DNA of 64,000 nt from an uncultured Roseobacter sp. (GCF_947496515.1 NZ_CANMDB010000003.1:248001-312000); one strand, 5' to 3'; shown: positions 28,104 through 38,000, numbered from the stretch's first letter. Numbers and translations: made by a program. The notes: generated by a model not told the origin, from the letters alone.

Positions 28104-29303
28104 ATGGACCTGACCCTTTCCACAGAGATGCAAGCCTTCCGTGACGAGGTGTGCGCCTTTCTCGCCGCCGAACTTCCCCCGGAGCTGGCCGAAAAAGGCC
28201 GCCGCCACCAGTCGCTGGACAAGCGCGATTACGAGTTCTGGCACGCCAAGCTCAACGACCGTGGCTGGCTCGCGCCCAATTGGCCCAAACGCTTCGGCGG
28301 GGCGGAGTGGGACGCGGTGCAGCGCACGATCTTCGAGGACGAATGCGCCATGGCCCACGCCCCGCGCGTGGTGCCCTTTGGGCTGTCGATGCTCGGGCCG
28401 GTCTTGCACAAATTCGGGTCCGAGGCGCAGCAGAACCACTGGCTGCCGCGTATCCTCGACGGCTCGGACTGGTGGTGTCAGGGCTATTCCGAACCGGGGG
28501 CTGGCAGCGATCTGGCCGCGCTCAAGACCGCTGCCGCGCGCGATGGCGAGCACTATGTGGTCAACGGGCAGAAGACCTGGACGACGCTCGGACAGCACGC
28601 CAACATGATCTTCTGCCTCGTGCGCACCGACCCCGCGGCCAAAAAGCAGGAAGGTATCTCCTTTCTGCTTATCGACATGGACACCCCCGGCGTCGAAGTG
28701 CGGCCCATCACGCTCATAGATGGCGGGGCCGAGGTCAACGAGGTCTGGTTCACGGACGTGCGGGTGCCGGTGGAAAACCTCGTGGGCCAGGAGAACGCAG
28801 GCTGGACCTATGCCAAATACCTGCTGACGCATGAGCGCACGAACATCGCTGGTGTCGGCTTTTCCCGGGCCGGGCTCGCGGCGGTCAAGCGCATCGCCAC
28901 GCGCGCGCGCCAGCGCGGTCGCCCGCTGATCGAGAACCCGCATTTCGCCGCCCGCGTGGCACAGGTGGAGATGGACCTGATGGCCATGGCCACCACCAAC
29001 CTGCGCATTGTCTCCCGCGCTGCGGCGGGTCAAGCGCCGGGCGTCGAGAGTTCGCTGCTCAAGATCAAAGGCACCCAGATCCGGCAGGAGATCACCGATC
29101 TCGCCCGCCGTGCCGCCGGCCCCCACGCGCTGCCTTTCGCCTCCGAGGCGGTGGAGGGCAGCAATGAGCCGCTCCCCGATCCGCTGGAGGCGGGGGCGGT
29201 GGCGGCCTCCTATTTCAACAATCGCAAGCTGTCGATCTTTGGCGGTTCCAACGAGATCCAGCGCGAGATCTACGCCAAGCACCTGATGAAAGGTGCATCA
29301 TGA
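28104..29303 (+). CDS. Acyl-CoA dehydrogenase, large subunit of a heteromeric enzyme (PimC-like)
   Basis: A 399-residue FAD-dependent acyl-CoA dehydrogenase fold. It starts MDLTLSTEMQAFRDEVCAFL and has the flavin motif WCQGYSEPGAGSDLA, the WTTLGQHAN segment and a C-terminal IFGGSNEIQREIYAKHL. The usual catalytic-base block of single-chain enzymes (YGYTEEYPVER) is absent; residues PFASEAVEGSNEPLPDP and YFNNRKLS occupy that region. The next gene has the complementary pattern, so the two probably form one alpha-beta enzyme as in pimeloyl-CoA dehydrogenase PimCD. The ATG at 28104 was chosen over the upstream open frame, which overlaps the thiolase. The substrate is unproven; a dicarboxyl-CoA is my best guess. 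Confidence 0.9.
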   Translation: MDLTLSTEMQAFRDEVCAFLAAELPPELAEKGRRHQSLDKRDYEFWHAKLNDRGWLAPNWPKRFGGAEWDAVQRTIFEDECAMAHAPRVVPFGLSMLGPVLHKFGSEAQQNHWLPRILDGSDWWCQGYSEPGAGSDLAALKTAAARDGEHYVVNGQKTWTTLGQHANMIFCLVRTDPAAKKQEGISFLLIDMDTPGVEVRPITLIDGGAEVNEVWFTDVRVPVENLVGQENAGWTYAKYLLTHERTNIAGVGFSRAGLAAVKRIATRARQRGRPLIENPHFAARVAQVEMDLMAMATTNLRIVSRAAAGQAPGVESSLLKIKGTQIRQEITDLARRAAGPHALPFASEAVEGSNEPLPDPLEAGAVAASYFNNRKLSIFGGSNEIQREIYAKHLMKGAS

Positions 29304-30340
29304 ATTTCGACCTGACCGAAGAGCGCCAGATGCTGCAGGACACGCTGCGGCGGTTTCTGGCCGAGGCGCAGGGCGATGTCTGGTCGGGTCTGGCAGAACT
29401 CGGCGTCATCGCTGCGCTCTTTTCCGAGGAGCAGGGCGGCTTCGGCGGCGCGGGGTTTGACCTCGCGCTGGTGTTCGAGGAGCTGGGCCGCGCCGATCTT
29501 TCCCTGCCTCTGATTGATGCAGTGCTGGTGCCGGGGCGCCTGCTTGCTGGTCTGGGCGAGGACGTAAGCGGGCTTATGGACGGCACCGAGCGGTTGGCAC
29601 TGGCACATACGGAGGCGAATGGAAGATACGATCTGGAGTGGGTCGAAACCCGCGCCGACGGTGACCGTCTGAGCGGAGAAAAGTCCGCCGTGATCGCGGC
29701 CTCCACCGCGGATCGCCTGATTGTCTCGGCCCGTCACAGCGGCGCGCCGGACGACACCGCAGGCATCGGCCTGTGGCTGGTTGACCCTGACGCACCGGGC
29801 CTGACGCGCCGCAGCTACGCACTGGCCCAAGGGGGCGAGGCCGCTGATATTTCACTGAGCGACACGCCCGGCACGCGGCTGACCGAGGAAGGCTTTGATG
29901 CACTCGCCGACACCATGGCCGCTGGCCTGCTGGCGCAGACGGCGGAAACGCTCGGCGCCATGGAAACAGCGCTCACCATGACGCAGGACTATCTCGGCAC
30001 CCGCAAGCAGTTTGGCCGTCCCATCGGCAGCTTTCAGGCGCTGTCGCACCGCATGGTGGATCTGATGGTGGCCCAGGAACAGGCCCGCTCTGCCGTGATC
30101 CTCGCCGCGGCACATCTCGATCATCCCGCAGAGGAACGCGACCGCGTGCTGTCGGCGGCCAAGAACATACTGGGCCGTACGGGGCAATTGGTGGCTGAGG
30201 AAACCATCCAGCTCCACGGCGGTATCGGGATGACCGATGAATACGCGCTCAGCCGTTTTGCCAAGCGCATCGTCATGGCCGATCACCGCTTTGGCGACAC
30301 GGATCATCATATGGAGCGGTTCATTGCCCTCGGCCTCTGA
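29300..30340 (+). CDS. Acyl-CoA dehydrogenase, small subunit of a heteromeric enzyme (PimD-like)
   Basis: A 346-residue acyl-CoA dehydrogenase-like protein. It begins MNFDLTEERQMLQDTLRRFL and includes ELGVIAALFSEEQGGFGG and TRKQFGRPIGSFQALSHRMVD. Near the C-terminus the LHGGIGMTDEYALSRFAKRI block supplies a Glu where the family catalytic base sits. The terminal GGTNEIQR motif is missing and replaced by DHRFGDTDHHMERF. The middle domain is poorly conserved, as in small subunits. It overlaps the large-subunit gene by 4 bp. The pair is expected to oxidise a CoA thioester at C2-C3, passing electrons to ETF. Confidence 0.9.
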   Translation: MNFDLTEERQMLQDTLRRFLAEAQGDVWSGLAELGVIAALFSEEQGGFGGAGFDLALVFEELGRADLSLPLIDAVLVPGRLLAGLGEDVSGLMDGTERLALAHTEANGRYDLEWVETRADGDRLSGEKSAVIAASTADRLIVSARHSGAPDDTAGIGLWLVDPDAPGLTRRSYALAQGGEAADISLSDTPGTRLTEEGFDALADTMAAGLLAQTAETLGAMETALTMTQDYLGTRKQFGRPIGSFQALSHRMVDLMVAQEQARSAVILAAAHLDHPAEERDRVLSAAKNILGRTGQLVAEETIQLHGGIGMTDEYALSRFAKRIVMADHRFGDTDHHMERFIALGL

Positions 30341-30743
30341 GACGCTCATCACCGGAGAGACAGGGGCGCAGCAGCTCATGGGCTATGTGCTCGACGTTGG
30401 TCACCCCGACCAGCGCGCCCGCTGCCGCCTCGAGGTGACGCGGGACCATCTCAATCGCCACGGCGTGCTGCACGGCGGCATCAGCAGCTGCCTGCTCGAC
30501 AGTGCCGCGGGGGCCACCGCCTCGCTCAGCGTGGATGCCACGGGGCGGGTGCCGTTCCTCAGCGTCTCGCTCAACATCAACTACGTCGCCCCCGCGCGAC
30601 CCGGCCCAATAGAGGCGACCGGGATGATCACCGGCGGCGGGCGCAGCCTGCTCTTTGTCGCGGCAGAGCTCCGCGACAGGGATGGCACCGTACTCGCCAC
30701 CTCCACCGGGGTCTACAAGCGCGTACCGGAGACGCGCTTGTGA
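30324..30743 (+). CDS. Hotdog-fold thioesterase, PaaI family
   Basis: A protein of up to 139 residues with the hotdog core RARCRLEVTRDHLNRHGVLHGGISSCLLDSAAGAT, where the HGG and the following Asp form the PaaI-type active region, followed by LSVSLNINYVAPARPG. It probably hydrolyses CoA esters that stall in the pathway. The start is uncertain: TTG at 30324 has a GGAG site 7 nt upstream and gives the family length; ATG at 30378 gives a 121-residue protein. It overlaps both neighbours, so it is translated within the operon. Confidence 0.88.
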   Translation: MPSASETLITGETGAQQLMGYVLDVGHPDQRARCRLEVTRDHLNRHGVLHGGISSCLLDSAAGATASLSVDATGRVPFLSVSLNINYVAPARPGPIEATGMITGGGRSLLFVAAELRDRDGTVLATSTGVYKRVPETRL

Positions 30744-31744
30744 CGGCGCTCAGCACATCCCTGACCCGGCGGCTCGGTATCCGCCTGCCCATCCTCGCCG
30801 GTGGGCTTATGTGGCTGTCGGATGCGGACTATGTGTCGGCTGTTGCCCGGGCGGGGGGGCTTGGCTTTGTCACGGCGGCAAGTTTTCCCGATGACGCCGA
30901 TCTGATTGCCGAGATCGCCCGGGCGCGCCGCCTTTGCGGCGCGCTGCCCTTCGGGGTCAATGTCTCGATGCTGCCCAAGCTCGTGCCGGGCGAAAAGACC
31001 GAAGACATCTTTCGCCTGATCGCCGATCAGGGCGTGACGGTGATCGAGACATCGGGGCGCAACCCCGAACCCTACATGCGGCTCTTGAAGGATCTGGGGC
31101 TCACCGTGATCCACAAGGTCCCCGCGGTACGCTACGCGCTCAAGGCGGAACGGGTCGGCGTCGATATGGTGACCATCGTCGGCGCGGAATGCGGCGGTCA
31201 TCCGGGGCTGGATATGGTCGGCAGCTTCGTCAATACCGCCATGGCGGGCGAGGCTCTGCGCATCCCCTTTCTGATCGGCGGCGGCGTGGGGCACGGCAGC
31301 CAACTGGTGGCGGCGCTCGCCATGGGGGCGTCGGGCGTGGTGCTGGGCACGCATCTGCTGGTGGCCGAGGAACTGAACGCGCATCCCGACTACAAGACCG
31401 CCATCGCCAACGCGACGGAGCGCGACACCGCGCTCACCATGCAGTCCGTGCGCAATACGGTCCGCACGCTGGCCAATGAAACCACCCGCGCCGTGGCCGA
31501 GATGGAGGCGCAGACCCCCGACATCACCATCGCCGATCTGATGCCGCTGGTCTCCGGCAAGATCGGACGCGCAGCATATCAGACCGGAGACGTGTCCCGC
31601 GGGTTGCTGTCCGCCGGTCACGCCCTGGGCCTGACCAGGACCATCGCGCCGATGGCAGAGATCTTTGCCCGGTTGGAGGCCGAGGCCGCCACCGCGCTTG
31701 CCCGGTTGAACGGCCAGACCGAGCGCGTCGGAGAACGGGCATGA
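30740..31744 (+). CDS. NAD(P)H-dependent flavin oxidoreductase/nitronate monooxygenase family protein
   Basis: A 334-residue TIM-barrel FMN protein of the NMO/2-nitropropane dioxygenase family. Seen are the N-terminal RLGIRLPILAGGLMWLSDADYVSAVARAGGLGFVT, the GAECGGHPG motif with the family catalytic His, and the phosphate-binding GGGVGHGSQLVAALAMGASGVVLGTHLL. It begins with GTG in a GTGA overlap with the thioesterase. Members in CoA operons are often annotated only by homology; some reduce enoyl groups rather than oxidise nitronates. Its step here is unknown, perhaps an auxiliary reductase for unsaturated substrates. Confidence 0.87.
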   Translation: MTALSTSLTRRLGIRLPILAGGLMWLSDADYVSAVARAGGLGFVTAASFPDDADLIAEIARARRLCGALPFGVNVSMLPKLVPGEKTEDIFRLIADQGVTVIETSGRNPEPYMRLLKDLGLTVIHKVPAVRYALKAERVGVDMVTIVGAECGGHPGLDMVGSFVNTAMAGEALRIPFLIGGGVGHGSQLVAALAMGASGVVLGTHLLVAEELNAHPDYKTAIANATERDTALTMQSVRNTVRTLANETTRAVAEMEAQTPDITIADLMPLVSGKIGRAAYQTGDVSRGLLSAGHALGLTRTIAPMAEIFARLEAEAATALARLNGQTERVGERA

Positions 31745-33216
31745 GCCTCAGGGTCCACCAGATGCTCGACGTGCAGGTCGCCGCGAGGCCCGACGCCCCG
31801 GCGATCAGCGATACCCAAGGTGAGAGGTGGACCTACACTGACCTCGCTGCCGCAACCGACCGTCTGGCGCAGGCACTCCGCAGCATGGGGGTGCAACCGA
31901 ACGACCGGGTCATGATCGTGCTGGAGAACTGCGCCGCGGCGGTTGCCGCGATCTTTGCCACCTCGCAGCTGGGCGCAAGTTTCGTACCGGTCAATGCGCG
32001 CCAGACCGCGGCGGAGCTTGCCCGGGTGATCCAGCACGCGGACCCGGCGGCGATCCTCCTGACCACCGATGTGTCGGAGGATGCGGCCACGCACGCGGCA
32101 GAGCTGGGGGCGCACCCGCTGCCCGCCACCCCCGGTCTGGCCGCCGTCACGCACACCTCGGCCCCGGATCCGGTGTTGGAGGATGTGGCCACGCTGCTCT
32201 ACACCACCGGCACCACCGGCACGCCCAAGGCGGTGATGCTGACCCATGCCAACCTTTATTTCGGGTCAGACGTGGCGCGCGGCGCGCGCGACGTGACCCA
32301 TCGGGATGTGCTCTACGGTGTGCTGCCGATCAGCCATGTCTTCGGGCTGACCTCCGTGGTGCTGACGGCCGCCGCCGCCGGTGCGTCGGTGCGGTTGGAG
32401 CCGCGCTTTGTCCCCGCCCGGCTTTACGATGCGCTGCGCGACGGGGTCACGCTGCTGTCTGCCGTGCCTCAGATGCACGCGCTGCTGATGCAATACACCA
32501 AGGAACAGGGGCACGACCGGCTCCACTCCGACACGCTGCGCTATGTCTCCTCCGGTGCTGCCCCGCTCGATCCTGACTGGAAACGCAGGGCGGAGGCCTT
32601 TTTTGGTCTGCCGCTCCAGAACGGCTACGGCATGACGGAATGCACCGCCGGGGTGTGCCTTACGCATCACCGGATGGGCGATCCCGATATCTCCGTCGGG
32701 CAGCCCTTCCCGGGGGTGGAGGTGCGGCTGGATGCCGATGCACCCGGGGGTGACGGCGACGTGGGCGAGATCCTCGTGGGCGGTGGCGGCGTAATGAAGG
32801 GCTATTTTCGCAACGACGCCGAGACCGCGCGCACGCTGCTGCCCGGCGGCTGGATGCGCACCGGGGATCTTGGCCGCTTCGACGCGGCAGGCAACCTGCA
32901 CATCGCGGGCCGCAGCAAGGAGCTGATCATCCACGGCGGTTTCAACGTCTACCCGCCGGAGGTGGAGGCAGCCCTCAACGACCATCCGCAGGTGATCCAG
33001 AGCGCGGTGATCGGCCATAAGGTCGATGGCGATGAAAAGGTCTGGGCCTTTGTGCAGGCCGCCCCCGACGACTGGCCCGACGCCGAGGCGCTCGGCCAAT
33101 TCGTGGCCGCCCGGCTCGCGGGCTACAAGCGCCCCGCGCGCATCATCGTGGCGGAGAGGCTGCCCGCCGCCCCCACAGGCAAGATCCTCAAGCACAAGCT
33201 GATCGAGACGCTCTGA
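31741..33216 (+). CDS. AMP-forming acyl-CoA ligase (PimA-like position)
   Basis: A 491-residue member of the ANL superfamily that activates a carboxylic acid to its CoA thioester using ATP. Motifs in order: the phosphate loop LLYTTGTTGTPKAVMLTHAN, the adenine motif QNGYGMTECTAG, the hinge WMRTGDLGRFDAAGNLHIAGRSK, IIHGGFNVYPPEVE and the catalytic Lys region PTGKILKHKL. It overlaps the NMO gene by 4 bp and closes the operon that starts at dctP. It provides the entry step for whatever acid the TRAP system imports. Confidence 0.93.
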   Translation: MSLRVHQMLDVQVAARPDAPAISDTQGERWTYTDLAAATDRLAQALRSMGVQPNDRVMIVLENCAAAVAAIFATSQLGASFVPVNARQTAAELARVIQHADPAAILLTTDVSEDAATHAAELGAHPLPATPGLAAVTHTSAPDPVLEDVATLLYTTGTTGTPKAVMLTHANLYFGSDVARGARDVTHRDVLYGVLPISHVFGLTSVVLTAAAAGASVRLEPRFVPARLYDALRDGVTLLSAVPQMHALLMQYTKEQGHDRLHSDTLRYVSSGAAPLDPDWKRRAEAFFGLPLQNGYGMTECTAGVCLTHHRMGDPDISVGQPFPGVEVRLDADAPGGDGDVGEILVGGGGVMKGYFRNDAETARTLLPGGWMRTGDLGRFDAAGNLHIAGRSKELIIHGGFNVYPPEVEAALNDHPQVIQSAVIGHKVDGDEKVWAFVQAAPDDWPDAEALGQFVAARLAGYKRPARIIVAERLPAAPTGKILKHKLIETL

Positions 33217-33269
33217 GCCCGCGCGCGTCAGTCTCGCTTGACAAGACCTCCCGATCCGCTGCAACTGAT

Positions 33270-33452
33270 CTGGTGTTGGTGCCCGGTTCACGCCGGGTGA
33301 AAAGGGAATGTGCAGCCGGAACCAACCGGTCAAGCACAGCCGCCCCCGCGACCGTGAACGGATGAGGTTGGCCAAGGCCACTGGGCAGCATGCCCGGGAA
33401 GGCAGGCAAGCCGCAGGCAGAGGCCCAAGTCCGTGAGCCGGGAGACCTGCCA
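33270..33452 (+). ncRNA. Cobalamin (AdoCbl) riboswitch 1, upstream of the cob operon
   Basis: The element shows the conserved order of cobalamin riboswitches: GGTGCC near 33279, GTGAAAAGGGAA, a CCGCCCCCGCGACCGT core, GCCACTGGG, GGGAAGGC, and the B12 box AGCCGGGAGACCTGCC ending at 33451. It begins about 55 bp after the CoA-ligase stop and lies about 115 bp before the DUF1636 start. Bound cobalamin would switch off DUF1636-cobWNGHIJ and possibly the rest of the cluster. Confidence 0.93.
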
Positions 33453-33566
33453 GCACCGCTTGAAGAAACCGGACGGGGTGTTCCGGTGTCGAGAACCGCG
33501 CGGAACCTTGCCGCGCCCCCTCTCGTCACCCGACCCGCGCCCATGATGAGACTGGGACAGACGATC

Positions 33567-33950
33567 ATGACGAGCACCGCCGCCACTGCCGATCTGCTGG
33601 TCTGCGTCAAATGCAAGCGCGGGGCCCAAGACCCCGTGGATGACCGCCGCCCGGGCCAGCGCCTCTTTGACACGCTCAGCACGCGCGACATGCCCCCGGG
33701 TGTGCGCCTGCGCGCCGTTGAATGCCTGCAAAACTGCGATCACGGCTGCACCGTCGCCCTGCGCGGCGGCGGTAAATGGAGCTACATTTACGGTAATGTC
33801 GACGAGACGTCGCATACGGACATGCTGCTCGACGGTGCGGCCCGCTACACCGCCACGCAGGACGGGCTGATCCCGTGGCGCGAACGGCCTGAGCACTTCA
33901 AACGCAACTGCATCGCCCGCTTACCCCCGTTGGAGGACACGAATGACTGA
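33567..33950 (+). CDS. DUF1636 family metal-binding-like protein
   Basis: A 127-residue protein whose N-terminal LLVCVKCKRG and CLQNCDHGC supply four or more cysteines, a ferredoxin-like or metal-binding arrangement typical of DUF1636. It lies directly behind the cobalamin riboswitch and overlaps cobW by 8 bp, a position it often has in alphaproteobacterial cob clusters as I recall. A role in cobalt handling or electron supply is an inference. The ATG at 33567 was preferred because it gives the usual short N-terminus; ATGs at 33543 and 33546 are alternatives. Confidence 0.82.
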   Translation: MTSTAATADLLVCVKCKRGAQDPVDDRRPGQRLFDTLSTRDMPPGVRLRAVECLQNCDHGCTVALRGGGKWSYIYGNVDETSHTDMLLDGAARYTATQDGLIPWRERPEHFKRNCIARLPPLEDTND

Positions 33951-35001
33951 CCTTGCAAAACTCCCCGTCACCGTGATCACCGGCTTTCTGGGCTCGGGTA
34001 AGACCACGCTGATCAGCCAATTGATGCAGAACCCGGGTGGCCGCCGCCTCGCCGTGGTGGTCAATGAATTCGGCGATGTGGGGGTCGATGGCGACATCCT
34101 GAAAAGCTGCGCCATACCCGACTGCCCCGCCGAGAACATCGTGGAGCTGGCCAATGGCTGTATCTGCTGCACCGTGGCCGATGACTTCATCCCGACCATC
34201 GAGGCGCTGATGGCGCTCGACCCCCGCCCCGATCATATCCTGATCGAAACCTCCGGCCTCGCCCTGCCCAAACCGCTGCTGAAAGCCTTTGACTGGCCCG
34301 ACATCCGGTCGCGCATCACCGTGGATGGTGTGATCGCCCTGGCCGATGCCGAAGCCGTGGCCGCAGGCCGGTTCGCGCCGGATGTGGCTGCCGTCGATGC
34401 CCAACGCGAAGCTGACGAAAGCATCGACCATGAAACGCCCCTGTCGGAGGTCTTCGAGGATCAGATCGCCTGCGCCGACATCATCCTGCTGACGAAACCC
34501 GATCTCGCTGGCGCCGATGGCTTGGCCCGCGCCCGCGCCATCATCGCCGCCGAGGCCCCGCGCCCGCTGCCCGTGGTCGAGGTCGCCGAGGGCGTTGTGG
34601 ATCCGCGCGTGATCCTCGGGCTGGAGGCCGCGGCGGAGGACGACATGGATGCGCGCCCGTCCCATCACGACGGCCCGCACGAGCATGACCACGACGATTT
34701 CGAGAGCATCGTGGTCGACATCCCCGAACAGGCCAACCCCGAAATGCTGGTCCGCGCGGTCGAGGCGCTCGCCAAGGATCACAACATCCTGCGGGTCAAG
34801 GGCTACGCCGCCGTCGCGGACAAGCCCATGCGCCTGCTGGTGCAGGCCGTTGGCGCGCGTGTCCGTCATCAGTACGACCGACCGTGGCAGCCCGGAGAGG
34901 GCCGTCAGGGTCGCCTCGTGGTGATCGCGGAGCATGACGACATCAACCGCGCCACCATCGAGCATGTGCTCGGTCTGCGCGCGCCCGAGCCTGCCGAGTA
35001 A
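33943..35001 (+). CDS. cobW: CobW, G3E-family GTPase/metallochaperone of cobalamin synthesis
   Basis: A 352-residue GTPase. The P-loop is GFLGSGKTT at 14-22, the metal site NGCICCTV follows, and the switch regions include ILIETSGLALPKPL. A His/Asp-rich stretch (SHHDGPHEHDHDD, about residues 237-249) probably binds Co2+ or another metal, and the C-terminal CobW_C domain ends the protein. It is thought to deliver cobalt to the CobNST chelatase. It sits 6 bp upstream of cobN. Confidence 0.95.
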   Translation: MTDLAKLPVTVITGFLGSGKTTLISQLMQNPGGRRLAVVVNEFGDVGVDGDILKSCAIPDCPAENIVELANGCICCTVADDFIPTIEALMALDPRPDHILIETSGLALPKPLLKAFDWPDIRSRITVDGVIALADAEAVAAGRFAPDVAAVDAQREADESIDHETPLSEVFEDQIACADIILLTKPDLAGADGLARARAIIAAEAPRPLPVVEVAEGVVDPRVILGLEAAAEDDMDARPSHHDGPHEHDHDDFESIVVDIPEQANPEMLVRAVEALAKDHNILRVKGYAAVADKPMRLLVQAVGARVRHQYDRPWQPGEGRQGRLVVIAEHDDINRATIEHVLGLRAPEPAE

Positions 35002-35007
35002 CGCGCC

Positions 35008-38000
35008 ATGCACGTCGTCTTCCGCGAAAGCCACGGGCTGGACGAGACCGAGACCCCCGTCGATCTGGGGCAGACCCCCGCCGATCTGGTGGTGCTGTCG
35101 TTCTCGGACAGTGACCTGGGTGCTTTCGCCGAAGGCTGGCGGCGCGGCGGCGGTGCTGCGCGGATGCCCACCCTGCGTCTGGCGAACCTTGTGGCGCTCC
35201 GGCACCCGCTGTCGGTCGATACCTATGTGGAACAGACGCTGGCGGGTGCAAAGGGCATCCTGATCCGCCTGATTGGCGGTGTGCCCTACTGGTCCTACGG
35301 GCTGCAGCAGGTCCGCGCCCTGGCAGAGCAGCGGGGCATCGCGCTGGCGGTTCTGCCCGCGGATGGCCGGGTGGACACGCGGCTTGACGACTACGCGACG
35401 CTGCCGGTGTCGACCCTGCGGCGTCTGTCACATCTCTGCGACACCGGCGGTGCCATCGCCGCGCAGGCAGCACTGGTGCAGATGGCGCTTGCTGCCGGGC
35501 TTTACGCCGGGCCGGTTGCGGGCACCAAACAGCTGCCGGTGGTCGGTGCATGGACGCCCGAGCAGGGGGTGACCTGCCCTGTGGTCATGCAAAGCTCGGA
35601 CCGGCCCCGCATCGTGGTCACCTTTTACCGCTCTTATCTCGTTGCCGCCGATCTGGCACCCATCACCGCTCTCTTCGAGGCATTCCGGACCCGGGGCTAT
35701 GACGTTATCGGCCTCTTTGCGCCCTCCCTGAAAGCACCGGAGGCCGCAGGCTGGCTGCGCCGTCAGATCGCGCATCTGGCACCGGCGGCGATCGTCAACG
35801 CGACCGCCTTCAGCGGCAAGGGCGATGGCGGCACCTCTCCGCTCGATGCCGCAGAGGTGCCGGTGTTTCAGATCGCCCTCGCCACCTCCACGCGTGAAGC
35901 CTGGACCGGGGCCGACCGCGGCCTCTCTCCCGCCGATCTCGCGATGCACGTGGTCTTGCCGGAGGTTGACGGGCGCATCATGGGCGGCGTTGCGTCGTTC
36001 AAGGAGCCGGGCGTCCGTGATCCCGATCTGGAATATGCCCGCTTCGCCCATGCGCCCGCGCCGGACAGGGTGGAGGCCATCGCAGACCGGGTCGACGGCT
36101 GGCTGCGGCTGGCGCGGACCCCGGTGGCTGAGCGGCGCGTGGCACTGGTGCTCTCCACCTATCCCGGCAAGGACTGGAACAAGGGCCATGCGGTGGGTCT
36201 CGATGCGCCCGCCTCCGCCCGCGCGATCCTCCACGATCTTGCGGAGGCAGGCTACGACGTACCGACGCCGCACCGACGTAATACCGACGTAATACCGACG
36301 TTATACCGACGTTGGGAATTGGCCGATTACGAGGCCGCCCTGGCTGCGCTGCCGGACGTGCTGCGCGACGATCTGAGCGCGGTCTGGGGCGCACCCGAAG
36401 CGGATCCGATGGTCCGTGATGGCGCGTTCCACTTCCCCGTTCAGGCGGCCGGCAACGTCATGATCCTGCTTCAGCCGGAGCGGGGCGGATCCGATCAGCG
36501 GGTGGACGACTACCATGATCTCAGCCGTACCCCGCGCCACGGATACGTCGCCTTTTATCTCTGGCTGCACCGGCAGGCGGACGCGCTGGTTCACATCGGC
36601 GCTCATGGCACGCTGGAATGGCTGCCGGGTAAATCTGTCGCCTTATCAGCGGCTTGCTGGCCCGAAGTGCTGGCGGGAGCGCTGCCGGTGATCTATCCTT
36701 TCATCGTCAATGATCCCGGTGAGGCGGCACAGGCCAAGCGGCGTATCGGCGCTGTCACCCTCGGCCACGTGCCCCCACCCCTGCGCGCCAGCGGCACACC
36801 CGACAGGCTGGTGCGGCTCGAGGCGCTGCTGGACGAGTTCTCCAATGCCGACGGCCTTGACCCGCGCCGCCGCGACCGGCTGCAAGACGACATCCGGGAT
36901 GAGGCGCAAGCCCTCGGCGTCGAAGCAGACCTTGGTCTGGACGTTGCCAGTTGCCCCGCCGAAGCGATCACCCGGATTGACCGTTTTGTATGCGATATCA
37001 AGGAGATGCAGTTCGGCGAGGGCCTGCATATCTGGGGCCGGACACCCCCCGCCCAGGGCGCTTTCGATGCTGACGCCTCCGCCAGTGCCGAGCGCAAGTC
37101 CCTGCTTCACGCGCTCGACGGTCGGCGGATCGAGGCGGGTCCCTCCGGCTCGCCCTACCGCGGTCGCACGGATGTCCTGCCCACGGGCCGGAACCTTTTT
37201 ACCACCGATCCCCGCTCGGTGCCGACGCGCGCGGCCCATGCCCAGGGCGTTCGCCTCGCCGATGAACTCGTCCGGCGCCACCTGCAGGAAGCGGGTGACT
37301 GGCCCCGTGCGCTGATCGTGGATCTCTGGGGCTCGGCCACCATGCGCACCGCTGGCGAGGAGTTTGCCATGGCGCTCCATCTGCTTGGCACCCGGCCTCT
37401 TTGGGATGCCGGGTCGGAGCGTGTGTCGGGTATCGAGGTGCTCCCCATCACCGAACTCGACCGCCCGCGCATCGACGTAACCTTGCGAATTTCCGGGCTT
37501 TTTCGCGATGTCTTCCCGCAGCTTACCGCGCTTTACGGTCAGGCCATTCGCGCGCTGGCGGCCCGGGACGAAGCACCCGACTGGAACCCTTATGCAGAGT
37601 GTCACAGCCTCGACCGGGTCTTTGGCCCCGCACCCGGCAGCTTCGGTCTGGCCCTCGGAGACACGGCGGATACCTACACGCCCGAGAGTCGCCGCGCCGC
37701 CGGAGAGGCTTGGCTGAACGCAAGTGCCTGGACCTTCGATGGTGACCGCGCCGAGCGGCAGGAAGAGGCGCTCCGCACCCGCGTGGCCGCCGCCGACAGC
37801 TTTGTCCACGCGCAGGATCTGCCCGAAACGGACCTGTTGCTGGCCGCTGACTACGCCGCGCATGAGGCCGGTTTCGCCGCCGCTCAATCGGTCGCTGGCG
37901 GTCAGGCAAAGCTCTATCATCTTGATAATACGGACCCTTCCCGACCCTGCGCCCGCGGTTTGACCGAAGAAGTGGCCCGCGTGGTGCAGGCGCGCGCCGC

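Noticed and set aside
30740-31744. Assignment of the NMO-like gene as a trans-2-enoyl reductase (FabK)
   Set aside because: The family motif GAECGGHPG is shared by several activities and nothing in the sequence separates them, so only the family name is given.
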